The position numbers and the translations under genes were made by a program. A stretch of DNA of 64,000 nucleotides. Origin: CALLJL01 sp964627255 (GTDB taxonomy: Bacteria; Acidobacteriota; Aminicenantia; Aminicenantales; CALLJL01). The notes under the pieces are model-generated. The model saw only the letters and a program-made list of their open reading frames with translations, had not been told where the DNA came from and did no database searches. The stretch covers positions 1 to 64,000 of the forward strand of contig CAZVIN010000062.1 of NCBI GenBank assembly GCA_964627255.1, in the 5' to 3' direction. Below are positions 23,780-31,470 of the stretch, piece after piece. Every line of letters starts with the position of its first letter. The stretch's first letter is position 1.

Positions 23780-25555
23780 ATGGAAGAGAAGAAAATCGTC
23801 ACTTTGAAGATAGACGGGCATGAGGTTCAGGCTGAAAGGGGCACCCCAATCATCAAGCTGGCTGCTAAGTTGGGAATTCACATTCCGACTCTTTGCCATA
23901 ATGATTTTGTCGAGCCCTTCGCCAGCTGCCGCGTTTGCTCGGTGGAGATGAGGCGTGGTAAGAGAAAACGTTTGGTTACAGCCTGTAATTACCCAGCTCA
24001 ACAGGGAGAAGAGATTTACACAGATACGGAGTGGGTCAGGGAGAATCGGCGTCTCATTTTAGAATTGCTCTTAGCCCGCTGCCCCGAGGTCCCGATAATC
24101 AAAGAAATGGCCGCCGCCTACGGCGTAACCGAGACCCGGTTCGAAAAGCTCTATTCCGACTGCATTAACTGTGGACTCTGTGTTCGCGTTTGCTCGGAGA
24201 TTGTGGGGGCTAACGCCATTGGCTGGGCCGGCCGGGGCGTCAACCGAGAGGTGACTACCCCCTTCGAGTTCGACCCCGAAGCCTGCATCGGCTGCGGAGC
24301 CTGTGCTGGTGTTTGTCCCACGGGACGCATTAAGATTGAGCCTATCTGGGAAATAGAAGAAGGCGAGTTGCGAGAATTCACCCTAGGCCCAACGAGCGCT
24401 ATTTATATTCCTACTTATCAGGCTGTTCCCAAGGTGCCGGTCATCGACCCCAAGGCCTGTATTCATTTTAAGACTGGCGGCTGTCAGGTCTGTAGCCGGG
24501 TTTGTGAGCCAAAGGCGATTGCCCATGACCAGGAAGAAAGAATAGAAGAATTGGAAGTGGGACAAATTCTGGTGGCTACGGGATATGAGCTTTTTAACCC
24601 GCAAGTTATGAAACAATATGGCTATGGCGCTCTGGATGATGTTTATAGCAGCCTGGAAATGGAATACCTGCTAAATTCCAGCGGCCCGACAAACGGGCGG
24701 ATTTTATTGAAAAACGGTCAAGAGCCGCGCTCGATCGCCATTATCCACTGTATTGGTTCTCGGGATGTTAATCATCATCCCTATTGTTCCCGGATTTGCT
24801 GCATGTATGCGCTCAAATTTGCCCATTTGATTAAGGACCGGTCAGAAGCTCAAGTTTACCAATTTTACATTGACATGCGAGCTTTTGGTAAAGGTTATGA
24901 GGAGTTCTTCACTCGGATTCTCGACGAAGGAGTCAATGTTATTCGCGGCCGGGTAGCAGAGGTAGTTAAGGCCGGGCCGGGTAAAAATGAGACGGGAAAA
25001 TTGCTCGTTCGCACCGAGGATACGTTAATTCATCAGTTTAGAGAAATCCCGGTGGATATGGTCATCCTCTGCAGCGCGGTGGAACCGCAGAAAGATGCGG
25101 ACCGTATCCAGCGCCTTTTTTCTCTTAGCCGCAGCCCGGATGGCTTCTTCTTGGAAAAGCATCCTAAGCTTGACCCCACGGCTACGCCCACAGACGGCGT
25201 ATATATAGCTGGATGCTGCCAAGGACCTAAGGATATTCCCGATACCGTCGCCCAGGCCAGTTCTGCGGCAGCCAGGATTCTGGCCACGATTGCCAAAGGG
25301 ATAGTGGAAGTAGCGCCTATCGTCGCTCATATTGACCCAGAAATTTGTGCCGGTTGCCGTTTATGCCTTCAGCTCTGTCCCTACGGAGCAGTCGAATTTT
25401 TGGCCGACAAAGGAATCAGCCAGGTTAATGAGGCTCTCTGCAAAGGATGCGGGACCTGTGTTTCCGCCTGCCCTTCTGGGGCTTCGGCGCAGCGACATTT
25501 TCGGGACGAGCAGATAATGGCAGAAATCGAAGGTTTGCTCCTGGACCAGAGATAG
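23780..25555 (+). CDS. NuoG/HydA-type ferredoxin module fused to C-terminal half of HdrA, module 1
   Basis: This 591-residue fusion begins with a plant-type [2Fe-2S] domain (CHNDFVEPFASCRVC, then TACN; ~1-80) and a helical NuoG-like linker lacking the usual His-Cys3 cluster. A 2x[4Fe-4S] ferredoxin (CINCGLCVRVC, CIGCGACAGVCP) follows. From ~residue 225 it continues as the missing part of HdrA: the second inserted-ferredoxin set (CIHFKTGGCQVCSRVC), IHCIGSRDVNHHPYCSRICCMY, DMRAFGKGYEEF, the FAD-fold Asp segment DGVYIAGCC, and the terminal 2x[4Fe-4S] (CAGCRLCLQLCP, CKGCGTCVSACP). It should complete the bifurcating flavin site with the chain from 20521-21363. Confidence 0.9.
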   Translation: MEEKKIVTLKIDGHEVQAERGTPIIKLAAKLGIHIPTLCHNDFVEPFASCRVCSVEMRRGKRKRLVTACNYPAQQGEEIYTDTEWVRENRRLILELLLARCPEVPIIKEMAAAYGVTETRFEKLYSDCINCGLCVRVCSEIVGANAIGWAGRGVNREVTTPFEFDPEACIGCGACAGVCPTGRIKIEPIWEIEEGELREFTLGPTSAIYIPTYQAVPKVPVIDPKACIHFKTGGCQVCSRVCEPKAIAHDQEERIEELEVGQILVATGYELFNPQVMKQYGYGALDDVYSSLEMEYLLNSSGPTNGRILLKNGQEPRSIAIIHCIGSRDVNHHPYCSRICCMYALKFAHLIKDRSEAQVYQFYIDMRAFGKGYEEFFTRILDEGVNVIRGRVAEVVKAGPGKNETGKLLVRTEDTLIHQFREIPVDMVILCSAVEPQKDADRIQRLFSLSRSPDGFFLEKHPKLDPTATPTDGVYIAGCCQGPKDIPDTVAQASSAAARILATIAKGIVEVAPIVAHIDPEICAGCRLCLQLCPYGAVEFLADKGISQVNEALCKGCGTCVSACPSGASAQRHFRDEQIMAEIEGLLLDQR

Positions 25556-25609
25556 CTACTCCTTTAATAAAAAATAAACAACTTGGCGCAGAGAGACAGT
25601 TCAGGGGGG

Positions 25610-25954
25610 TCAAACTTCAGCTTCTAAGCTCACGAGGGTAAGCTCGGTGCCATCGAGGATGGTCACATCGGCCGAGCCACAGCGGGGACAAAGAAGCGGC
25701 AGGTCATCTTGGCTCGCCTCCTGGCCGCAGTGGCGACATTGAAATTTCACCTGGACTATATCCAGAATTAGCTCAGCTTCAGAAGCGAGGGTTTCTTTTT
25801 TATAGATATCAAAGGCGCTCTGGAAACATTCGGGCACCACTCCAGAAAAAGCGCCGCAGCGAAGCCTGACCAGGGTTATGCGCTTGATTTTTTCTTCTTT
25901 TGCCTTCTGCTCCAGAAGCTCGAAGAGATTGGCGACTAAGGATAGTTCATGCAT
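25610..25954 (-). CDS. hypA: Hydrogenase/urease nickel-insertion protein HypA
   Basis: This 114-residue protein starts with the nickel-binding MHE motif; a zinc ribbon is formed by CRHCG (~74) and CPRCGS (~91). Length and layout are standard. HypA with HypB inserts Ni into the hydrogenase large-subunit precursor before proteolysis. It overlaps hypB by 8 bp and ends the minus-strand operon 28217-25610. HypC, D, E and F are not in the window and must be elsewhere. Confidence 0.95.
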   Translation of the reverse strand: MHELSLVANLFELLEQKAKEEKIKRITLVRLRCGAFSGVVPECFQSAFDIYKKETLASEAELILDIVQVKFQCRHCGQEASQDDLPLLCPRCGSADVTILDGTELTLVSLEAEV

Positions 25955-26618
25955 GGCGGCTCAAGAGTTTCTGGCGTTGATTTAGAAGAAATTGAATCAC
26001 GGCCGAAATTCCCTCGCCAGTCTTAGCGGATGTAGCCAAAATGCTTAAGTTGGGGTTAATTTCCTTGGCCTCTCTTTTGACCCTTTCCAAGTCAAAATTA
26101 AGGTGGCTGAGCAAGTCTATCTTGGTAATAATAAGGCTTTGTGAAGTCAGAAAGGCCTTGGGGTATTTTTTTGGTTTGTCTTCTCCCTCGGTCACCGAAA
26201 GAAGTACCCACCGGAGGTTTTCACCCAGGTCATAAGAAGCGGGACAGACTAAGTTACCCACGTTTTCGATAAAGAGGAATTCGGTTTCCGCGGGAATTGC
26301 GCCGATAACCCGGGCAATCATCCTGGCTTCGAGGTGGCAGGCACCGCCAGTCGTTATCTGCCAGGCAGCTACACCCTTGGCTCTAATTCTGGCCGCATCC
26401 AGCTCGGTTTCGATGTCCCCCTCGATGACGGCCAACCGGTGCTGAGGATGAAGGGCTTCGATAATTTTTTCTATCAAGCTGGTTTTGCCTGAACCCGGTG
26501 AGCTCATCAGGTTAATGGCTAAGATCCTGCGGTCTTCCAAAAGGCGTCGGGTTTCGGCGGCTATCTTTTTATTAGAACCCAGCAGGTCCTCAAGAACGCT
26601 GATTTCTTTGCGACTCAT
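25947..26618 (-). CDS. hypB: Hydrogenase nickel-incorporation GTPase HypB
   Basis: This ~223-residue GTPase has P-loop SSPGSGKTS, GDIETELDAARIRAKG, the metal-site ITTGGACHLEARM, IENVGNLVCP and ITKIDLL. It lacks the N-terminal His-rich stretch and the CxxCGC motif, so it is the minimal type. The ATG at 26618 is chosen; a TTG at 26633 would add five residues (MKPIP). It overlaps the upstream protease gene by about 29 bp and hypA by 8 bp, consistent with tight coupling. Confidence 0.94.
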   Translation of the reverse strand: MSRKEISVLEDLLGSNKKIAAETRRLLEDRRILAINLMSSPGSGKTSLIEKIIEALHPQHRLAVIEGDIETELDAARIRAKGVAAWQITTGGACHLEARMIARVIGAIPAETEFLFIENVGNLVCPASYDLGENLRWVLLSVTEGEDKPKKYPKAFLTSQSLIITKIDLLSHLNFDLERVKREAKEINPNLSILATSAKTGEGISAVIQFLLNQRQKLLSRHA

Positions 26619-27117
26619 CGGAATTGGTTTCAAGGCCTAAAATAGATTTTATATATTTAACTATAGCCGGGAGGCTGGCCTTCATTTCAGGCGACAAAGC
26701 TTCGCCAAGATGATAAATGTCCTTAGCCTCGACGGCGATTATGGTTAATTCCTGCGGAACGGGGAGGTCGGCGGCCCGGCCGATTTCTAAGACCTGGTTA
26801 AAAGATAGATAATGAGGCGAGGGGCCAGGGACAGCTCTCAGGTCATTTTCTTTTAAAACCCGGATGCGACCAGTCTGCGGGTTGGGCTGTTTGATGGTGT
26901 CAATGATGAAAAGACGGTCGTACCCAAGAATAAAGTCCAGGATAGCCAACCCGGTGCAAGTTGAGGCAACAAAATCCACCTGGCCCATGGGAGTGGCTAT
27001 GGAGTCTGAGCTGTCCATATCATTCAGCAATTCTTTTCTCAATCTCTTTACGACCTCAAGACCGACGCCGTCATCGCCAAAAAGGTCGTTGCCTAAACCA
27101 AGAACCAGGGTTTTCAT
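26590..27117 (-). CDS. Stand-alone [NiFe] hydrogenase maturation protease (HyaD/HoxW family)
   Basis: This 175-residue endopeptidase has the motif GLGNDLFGDDGVG near residues 7-19 (metal-binding Asp), IIDTIKQPN with the second Asp, and PSPHYLSFNQVL with the His ligand. These correspond to the three metal ligands known in HybD/HycI. It should trim the C-terminus of a hydrogenase large subunit after Ni insertion. The group 3b large subunit here already carries a fused protease, so MvhA (37887-39350), with a 25-residue tail after its last cluster motif, is the likely substrate. Confidence 0.92.
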   Translation of the reverse strand: MKTLVLGLGNDLFGDDGVGLEVVKRLRKELLNDMDSSDSIATPMGQVDFVASTCTGLAILDFILGYDRLFIIDTIKQPNPQTGRIRVLKENDLRAVPGPSPHYLSFNQVLEIGRAADLPVPQELTIIAVEAKDIYHLGEALSPEMKASLPAIVKYIKSILGLETNSDESQRNQRS

Positions 27118-28217
27118 CGGTTATTCGCCAGCGGCAAAAGAACGGTAAAAGTACTACCCTTTTCAGGCACGCTCTGGACTTCGATGGAGCCGTCATGGGC
27201 TTCGATGATTTTTTTGGCGATGGAGAGGCCAAGACCAGTCCCTTTAGTCATTCCCTTTCCCGGTCGGGGGACGCGATAAAATTGGTCGAAAATAAAGGGC
27301 AAGTGTTCGGGTGGGATGCCAATGCCGGTATCGGCGATTTCGATAGCTAAATGGCTGTTAGTTCTACGGATTTTTACTCGGACTGAGCCTCCTGGTCGAT
27401 TATATTTGATAGCGTTATGGAGCAAGTTGGCCAAAGCCTGTTCGAGGCTTTGTTCATCAGCCAAGACGATATCGGTCGGCGTTTCAACTTCTAAACGGAT
27501 TTCAACTCGGGCTTCTTCAGCTATTGGTCTTAGGGTTTCTATCTGTTTGGTGAGGAGAGCTTGGCAAGATACAGGTCGAAACTTTGAAACCAGCTCCTGG
27601 CGATTAATCCGGGCTAAGTCAAGCCAATCGTTAATCAGTCGGAGCAGGCCGTCGATGCGTTCCCGACAGCGGCGGAGCATATCGCTAATTTCCGGACTTA
27701 CCGCTCCCGCATAGCCAGCGATGATGGTTTCAAAATATTGCTGGACGGCGACCAACGGGCTACGGAGTTGATGAGAGACTAGGGTGATAAAATTTTCTTC
27801 CAGAAGCTTTTTTTCTCGGCGCAGGTTTTCTGCTTCGCGGGCTAACTCGCGTCTTTCTAAGGCCCGGCGGATAATGATCCGCAGCTCCTCGGGCGTAAAA
27901 GGTTTAGGTAGAAAGTCATAGGCTCCTTTTTTCATGGCTTCGACGGCGGATTCGACGGTAGCGTATCCCGTAATAACAATAGAGATGATGTTCGGGTCTA
28001 TTTCTTTTATCCGGTCAAGGACTTCGAACCCGCTGAGGCCAGGCATTTTGAGGTCGATGAGAGCCAGGTCCGGTTTTGAAGCCGCGGCTTTTTCCAGCCC
28101 CGACTGTCCATCCGCAGCGGTTTCTACGCGAAAACCATAGCGAACCAAGATTTGAGTGCAGGAATCGCGCATGGATTCTTCGTCGTCGATGACCAAAACC
28201 AACGGCTTAGCTTCCAT
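27114..28217 (-). CDS. Receiver-histidine kinase hybrid (REC-HisKA-HATPase)
   Basis: This soluble 367-residue protein has an N-terminal receiver (VIDDEES, phosphoacceptor in LALIDLKMPG, VITGYATVES, LPKPF), a short coiled linker, HisKA with the phospho-His in LVSHQLRSPLVAV, and HATPase with N box NLLHNAIKYN, DTGIGIP and GTGLGLSIAK. There are no membrane segments, so input comes by phosphotransfer to the receiver. It overlaps the protease gene by 4 bp and heads the REC-HK/protease/hypB/hypA operon, suggesting control of hydrogenase maturation. Confidence 0.9.
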   Translation of the reverse strand: MEAKPLVLVIDDEESMRDSCTQILVRYGFRVETAADGQSGLEKAAASKPDLALIDLKMPGLSGFEVLDRIKEIDPNIISIVITGYATVESAVEAMKKGAYDFLPKPFTPEELRIIIRRALERRELAREAENLRREKKLLEENFITLVSHQLRSPLVAVQQYFETIIAGYAGAVSPEISDMLRRCRERIDGLLRLINDWLDLARINRQELVSKFRPVSCQALLTKQIETLRPIAEEARVEIRLEVETPTDIVLADEQSLEQALANLLHNAIKYNRPGGSVRVKIRRTNSHLAIEIADTGIGIPPEHLPFIFDQFYRVPRPGKGMTKGTGLGLSIAKKIIEAHDGSIEVQSVPEKGSTFTVLLPLANNR

Positions 28218-28542
28218 TATTTTCTGACTCCAGAGAAGTTCTTAAATTATTATTTTAGCCTAAAACAAAGCTTTCGGGTAGAAAAATTTTTGGCTTCCCA
28301 ATCGGCGTGAATATGGTATTCGGCGCTCTTCGAATGACGGAGGGTTCAGAATTCTTAAGAGGCGAATTTGTTCTGCTGGCAGCTTCGGCCTCAGGGAAGA
28401 TGGAAGTTTAATCGTCCGAACAAAGAAAAGACTCAACTAAAAAGTGAGCTCCTTCTCGCCCTTCAGCCGGAGAAAATTTATCCTCCGGCTCCGGTCTTAC
28501 CCCCAGGTCAAAGGGTGAGGTCTATCTTCCTCGACGATGGCT
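28218..28542. other. Intergenic region between the receiver gene and the REC-kinase operon
   Basis: 325 bp with no supported gene. I looked for a sigma-54 element for the 28217 start and found no GG-N10-GC pair with good flanks. TGGAG upstream of 28217 is the ribosome binding site. Confidence 0.5.
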
Positions 28543-28944
28543 TTATTTTTTCAAGAATTTTTCGATACGCGCCAGCAGGTCGGCAGGAACAATAGGCTTA
28601 TCGATGTAATCATCTGGGCCGACCATCCCCTGTTCTTCTCCTTTAAACTGAAACCTCGTGCCGGCGATTTCTTTAACGGCCGAGACAAAGATGACAGGCG
28701 TGTCTTTAAATTCCTTGAATTCTTTCGAGGTTTTGATGGCGTGGCAGAGGGAGAAGCCATCAAAGAGGCTATCCATCATGATATCGAGAAGGATGAGGTC
28801 AGGTTTTTCCGAGAATATTTTCTGCTTGGCCTCGTGAGGGTTAGAGGCGGTCGCTACTTCATAAAGCGCTGCCTTAAGAACGGGAGTAACTGCCGCCAAA
28901 AAATCAGGGTCGTCATCAATAACCAGAATTTTCTTTTGACTCAT
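28543..28944 (-). CDS. Single-domain response regulator
   Basis: This 133-residue protein is a bare receiver: acidic pair VIDDDPDF, phosphoacceptor Asp54 in LILLDIMM, Ser in VIFVSAV and the conserved Lys in YIDKPIVPADLL. An insert (~95-112, GTRFQFKGEEQGMVGPDD) separates the last two motifs. There is no output domain. Translation starts within TAATG at the stop of the preceding receiver gene, behind AAAGGAGG, so the two are coupled. Confidence 0.9.
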   Translation of the reverse strand: MSQKKILVIDDDPDFLAAVTPVLKAALYEVATASNPHEAKQKIFSEKPDLILLDIMMDSLFDGFSLCHAIKTSKEFKEFKDTPVIFVSAVKEIAGTRFQFKGEEQGMVGPDDYIDKPIVPADLLARIEKFLKK

Positions 28945-29333
28945 TAATTATTCCTCCTTTCATCAGGAATAAAAGCATTTTTTATCGCTAATTTTAACTC
29001 TTCCAGGCCGAAAGACTTGATGAAATAGAAAAATATATCTTGCGCTCGGACCTTGGCTTCCAGCTTTTTAGAATTTTTCTTGGTCATCATAATGATTCTT
29101 AGCTTCGGGTCAAGGCTTTTCAGGACAGAGACAGCCTCGTAGCCTTTCATTTCTGGTAAATCTACTTCCATCAGGAGACAATGATAATTGCCTTCGGTTA
29201 TTTTCTTTATGGCTTCAGATAGGTTCTTGACTGTGTCAATAGTGTAAAGTTCGTCTTCCAACCGTCCCGCCAATTCCCTTCTTTCCCGGGGGTCGGGGTC
29301 AATGATTAAAACCTTCTTTTCTGACGAAGCCAT
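28944..29333 (-). CDS. Atypical single-domain receiver with Glu at the phosphoacceptor site
   Basis: The 129-residue receiver starts at ATG 29333 behind GGAAGGA, and a perfect sigma-54 promoter ends 27 bp upstream, which fixes this start; the open frame continues 56 codons further without support. The acidic pocket is degraded (IIDPDP instead of VDDD), and the phosphoacceptor position is Glu56 (LLMEVDLPEMKG). Thr84 and Lys106 are kept. Glu often mimics phospho-Asp, so the protein may be locked active or have become a pure interaction domain. It is co-transcribed with the normal receiver at 28543-28944. Confidence 0.85.
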   Translation of the reverse strand: MASSEKKVLIIDPDPRERRELAGRLEDELYTIDTVKNLSEAIKKITEGNYHCLLMEVDLPEMKGYEAVSVLKSLDPKLRIIMMTKKNSKKLEAKVRAQDIFFYFIKSFGLEELKLAIKNAFIPDERRNN

Positions 29334-29359
29334 AACTTCCTTCCAGCGCTTTGATAAAG

Positions 29360-29375
29360 AGCAATTAACGTGCCA
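29360..29375 (-). promoter_or_regulatory. Sigma-54 promoter of the receiver pair
   Basis: Read on the minus strand this is TGGCAC-GTTAA-TTGCT, a full match to the -24/-12 consensus. The expected start is ~29348, giving a 15-nt leader with the Shine-Dalgarno GGAAGGA before ATG 29333. Confidence 0.88.
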
Positions 29376-29408
29376 ATTCCGATTTGTCGAGAATTTCTGG
29401 GGCGAAGT

Positions 29409-29433
29409 TAACTTGTTGTAAATAAATAAGTTA
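29409..29433 (-). promoter_or_regulatory. TAACTT-N13-AAGTTA dyad upstream of the receiver sigma-54 promoter
   Basis: A perfect 6-bp dyad spans 29409-29414 and 29428-29433. Exactly 33 nt separate it from the -24 element. The same layout with TAACTA-N13-TAGTTA occurs before the group 3b hydrogenase promoter. This is a candidate enhancer site for an NtrC-family activator. Confidence 0.7.
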
Positions 29434-29539
29434 TAGACAAAGAAATTATTTTTTGGGGATATCATTTTTGGCCATAAGAACTGCGGGGCAATTCTCCCCA
29501 TCTTTGTTCCAGAATTTCCTCCTATTTTTTGCCGCCAGC

Positions 29540-29569
29540 ATTATAGCCCAGAAAAATAGACAAGAGCAA
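29540..29569 (-). promoter_or_regulatory. Possible sigma-70 promoter upstream of the receiver pair
   Basis: On the minus strand TTGCTC (29564-29569) and TATAAT (29540-29545) are 18 nt apart. It could give basal transcription through the sigma-54 promoter into the receiver genes. Confidence 0.45.
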
Positions 29570-29612
29570 TAAATTCTCTTGATTTTTTATTCTGTTCATA
29601 TTAGGAAAAAGG

Positions 29613-29696
29613 CGTCCAGTGGCCTTAGGGATTGATGCAGGATTATAAGGCAGGCCGAGCGGCTGACCGCTCGCTGGTCAAAGGGACCACTGGACG
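29613..29696. ncRNA. Candidate structured RNA element or palindromic repeat (three-way junction)
   Basis: A perfect 10-bp closing stem (CGTCCAGTGG 29613-29622 with CCACTGGACG 29687-29696) encloses two hairpins: CCTTA/TAAGG (29623-29627, 29646-29650) and CGAGCGG-CTGA-CCGCTCG (29656-29673). TGGTC (29675-29679) can alternatively pair with GACCA (29685-29689), which competes with the closing stem. It lies between hydA and the receiver genes. No Rfam family is recognised. It could be a leader element, a decayed mobile palindrome or a transcript-end structure. Confidence 0.45.
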
Positions 29697-29702
29697 AAGG
29701 AA

Positions 29703-29723
29703 AGAGGCTAAAGGTTAGCCTCT
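29703..29723 (-). terminator. Terminator of the hydBGDA operon
   Basis: AGAGGCTAA and TTAGCCTCT form a perfect 9-bp stem with a 3-nt loop, 11 bp beyond the hydA stop. On the minus strand it is followed by TTCCTTTCG, a weak U-rich tail. Confidence 0.65.
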
Positions 29724-29733
29724 CGCCTCATCT

Positions 29734-31470
29734 TCATTTTTTAAGAATCTGAACAATCTTTTCGATGGATTCAGTTACGGGCTTAGAGAGCTCGCCTTCC
29801 CTTAGCGTCTGAGGCTGAATGCCGAGGAGATAGGCCTTTTTAAGATGGGCCAGAGAAAGTGAATCAAGAAGTGGCGACAGCAAACGATGCGTCAAAGACG
29901 AATTCCACAAAACCTGGACTAAAGGCATCAAGGTTATTTGACCTGAAGCACCGCCAAAATTGAGGGCGTCAATTAAAAGGAGGGGTCTTCCTTCAACGCT
30001 CGACCAAAAGACTTCATCATTAATAACTTCGTCCTCTACATAGGCCTCGGCATGGCCAGCGGCCTTCAGCCTTTCCGCCAAAGTTAACCCCGCCCGGTCA
30101 TCTCCGTAGTTTTTAGTTCCGAGACCGATAATTATCGGTTTAGTTTCCTTTAATTGTTCGAGTCTTTTCTCCCATTCAGTAACTTCGGCTTGTCGGACTT
30201 CAACTAAATGGGCCGAACAGCTAATGCAGGGGTCGAAGGCCCGGACGACCATTTCTAAGCGGTCGCGGATAAGTTCCTCCTTATTTTCGTCTAAAAGTCT
30301 TTGAGCCGCTATTAGACAATAGCGCTCAATCTCTTCGGCATTTTGAGCCGTCGGAGTAATAATATCCGCGAAGGTAATCCGGCCGTCCTTGATTTCATAA
30401 TGATGGATGAGTAAACCTCGGGGAGCCTCGACCAACCCCGTTCCAACCCCTTCGTGAGCTGAATAAGGAATAATCCCGGGGTCTTCAGGATAGGATAGGA
30501 TAGCGTCCACAACCTCAGGAATTTTTTCAAAACAGTACATGATTTCCAGCGCTTGGGCGGCATTTTGGAAGAGCGGGTTACGCTTATACCGGTCGTTATA
30601 AAAACGACTGAACATCCGCCCTGCTTCTCCCCGCAATCTTTCGCCGAGGAGGTTGACTCTGGCCTGGGCGCCAACGGTGTAGGATTTTCCCTGGTAGCGA
30701 CTTCTCTTGGCGGTAGAATGGGGCACGAGGAACTCATTTGTTAGGCGAGGATAATCATCCCGGTAAATTTTCTCGCCGTTGGAGACAATAATTTCATCGC
30801 CCCAAAGCCCGTACTGTCCGTCTCCTGGCTCGCAACAAGCAAAAATAGTCTCTTCTTCGGGGATATCAGGATAGGGGAGGCTACAGAAAAGTTCAGTGGT
30901 TTTATGGACAAAAGGCATAAATTGAATAGCTCTGGCTTTAATAAACAGGAGCTCTTCTCGCGTCGGGTAGCGGCCAAAACCACCGATAACTGGATTCTCG
31001 CCATGGATAAAACGGCCGCTTAACACTTTCATAATATGATTACCAAATTGTTTCATTTCTAACGCAATTTTGACTTCAAAGGGGAAGCGAGAGGCCATGG
31101 CGATGGCATTGGGAAAGCCGACAAAATCAGGCAGAGCCAAATAATAAAGATGAAGCGAATGACTCTCGATGAATTCACCCAGGTGCATCAGCTCCCTCAG
31201 CAAGGTAACTTTAGGCGGAACTTTTACCCCTAAAGCATTTTCCATTGCCCGGATAACAGCGTTCTTGTGCGAAAGGGTGCAGATAGCGCAGATGCGGGGA
31301 GCTACACTGACATCTTCTTCCGGAGTTTTCCCGACGGCTAATCTTTCAATCAATCTGGGCCCTTCGTTTATTAAAAATTTGACTTCGCTCACTACGCGTC
31401 CGTCAATCGTGGCTGTCAGGCTGCCATTGCCTTCAACGCGGGCCAAATGGTCAATGGTTATTTTTTTCAT
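29734..31470 (-). CDS. hydA: Group 3b [NiFe] hydrogenase large subunit fused to its HycI-type maturation protease
   Basis: The first ~425 of 578 residues are a sulfhydrogenase alpha subunit: RICAICTLSH (59-68) and FDPCISCSAH (412-421) supply the four Cys ligands of the NiFe site. Normal subunits end a few residues after that His and lose the tail on maturation. Here a linker (~422-444) leads into a complete HycI-like endopeptidase: IIIGLGTKNYGDDRAG with Asp458, LLLIDALNFG with Asp501, SLTHRLLS with His528 and LLGIQPQTL, all three metal ligands of the family. Cleavage after His421 would free the protease. The two parts are in one frame with no stop or start between. It overlaps hydD by 4 bp. 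Confidence 0.92.
   Translation of the reverse strand: MKKITIDHLARVEGNGSLTATIDGRVVSEVKFLINEGPRLIERLAVGKTPEEDVSVAPRICAICTLSHKNAVIRAMENALGVKVPPKVTLLRELMHLGEFIESHSLHLYYLALPDFVGFPNAIAMASRFPFEVKIALEMKQFGNHIMKVLSGRFIHGENPVIGGFGRYPTREELLFIKARAIQFMPFVHKTTELFCSLPYPDIPEEETIFACCEPGDGQYGLWGDEIIVSNGEKIYRDDYPRLTNEFLVPHSTAKRSRYQGKSYTVGAQARVNLLGERLRGEAGRMFSRFYNDRYKRNPLFQNAAQALEIMYCFEKIPEVVDAILSYPEDPGIIPYSAHEGVGTGLVEAPRGLLIHHYEIKDGRITFADIITPTAQNAEEIERYCLIAAQRLLDENKEELIRDRLEMVVRAFDPCISCSAHLVEVRQAEVTEWEKRLEQLKETKPIIIGLGTKNYGDDRAGLTLAERLKAAGHAEAYVEDEVINDEVFWSSVEGRPLLLIDALNFGGASGQITLMPLVQVLWNSSLTHRLLSPLLDSLSLAHLKKAYLLGIQPQTLREGELSKPVTESIEKIVQILKK

Noticed and set aside
29334..29501. 56-codon N-terminal extension of the Glu-receiver
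   Set aside because: The sigma-54 promoter and its dyad lie within this stretch, and GGAAGGA precedes ATG 29333.
29703..29723. CRISPR-like repeat suspected from the strong inverted repeats near 29.6-29.7 kb
   Set aside because: Only single copies with no regularly spaced spacers and no cas genes in the window.
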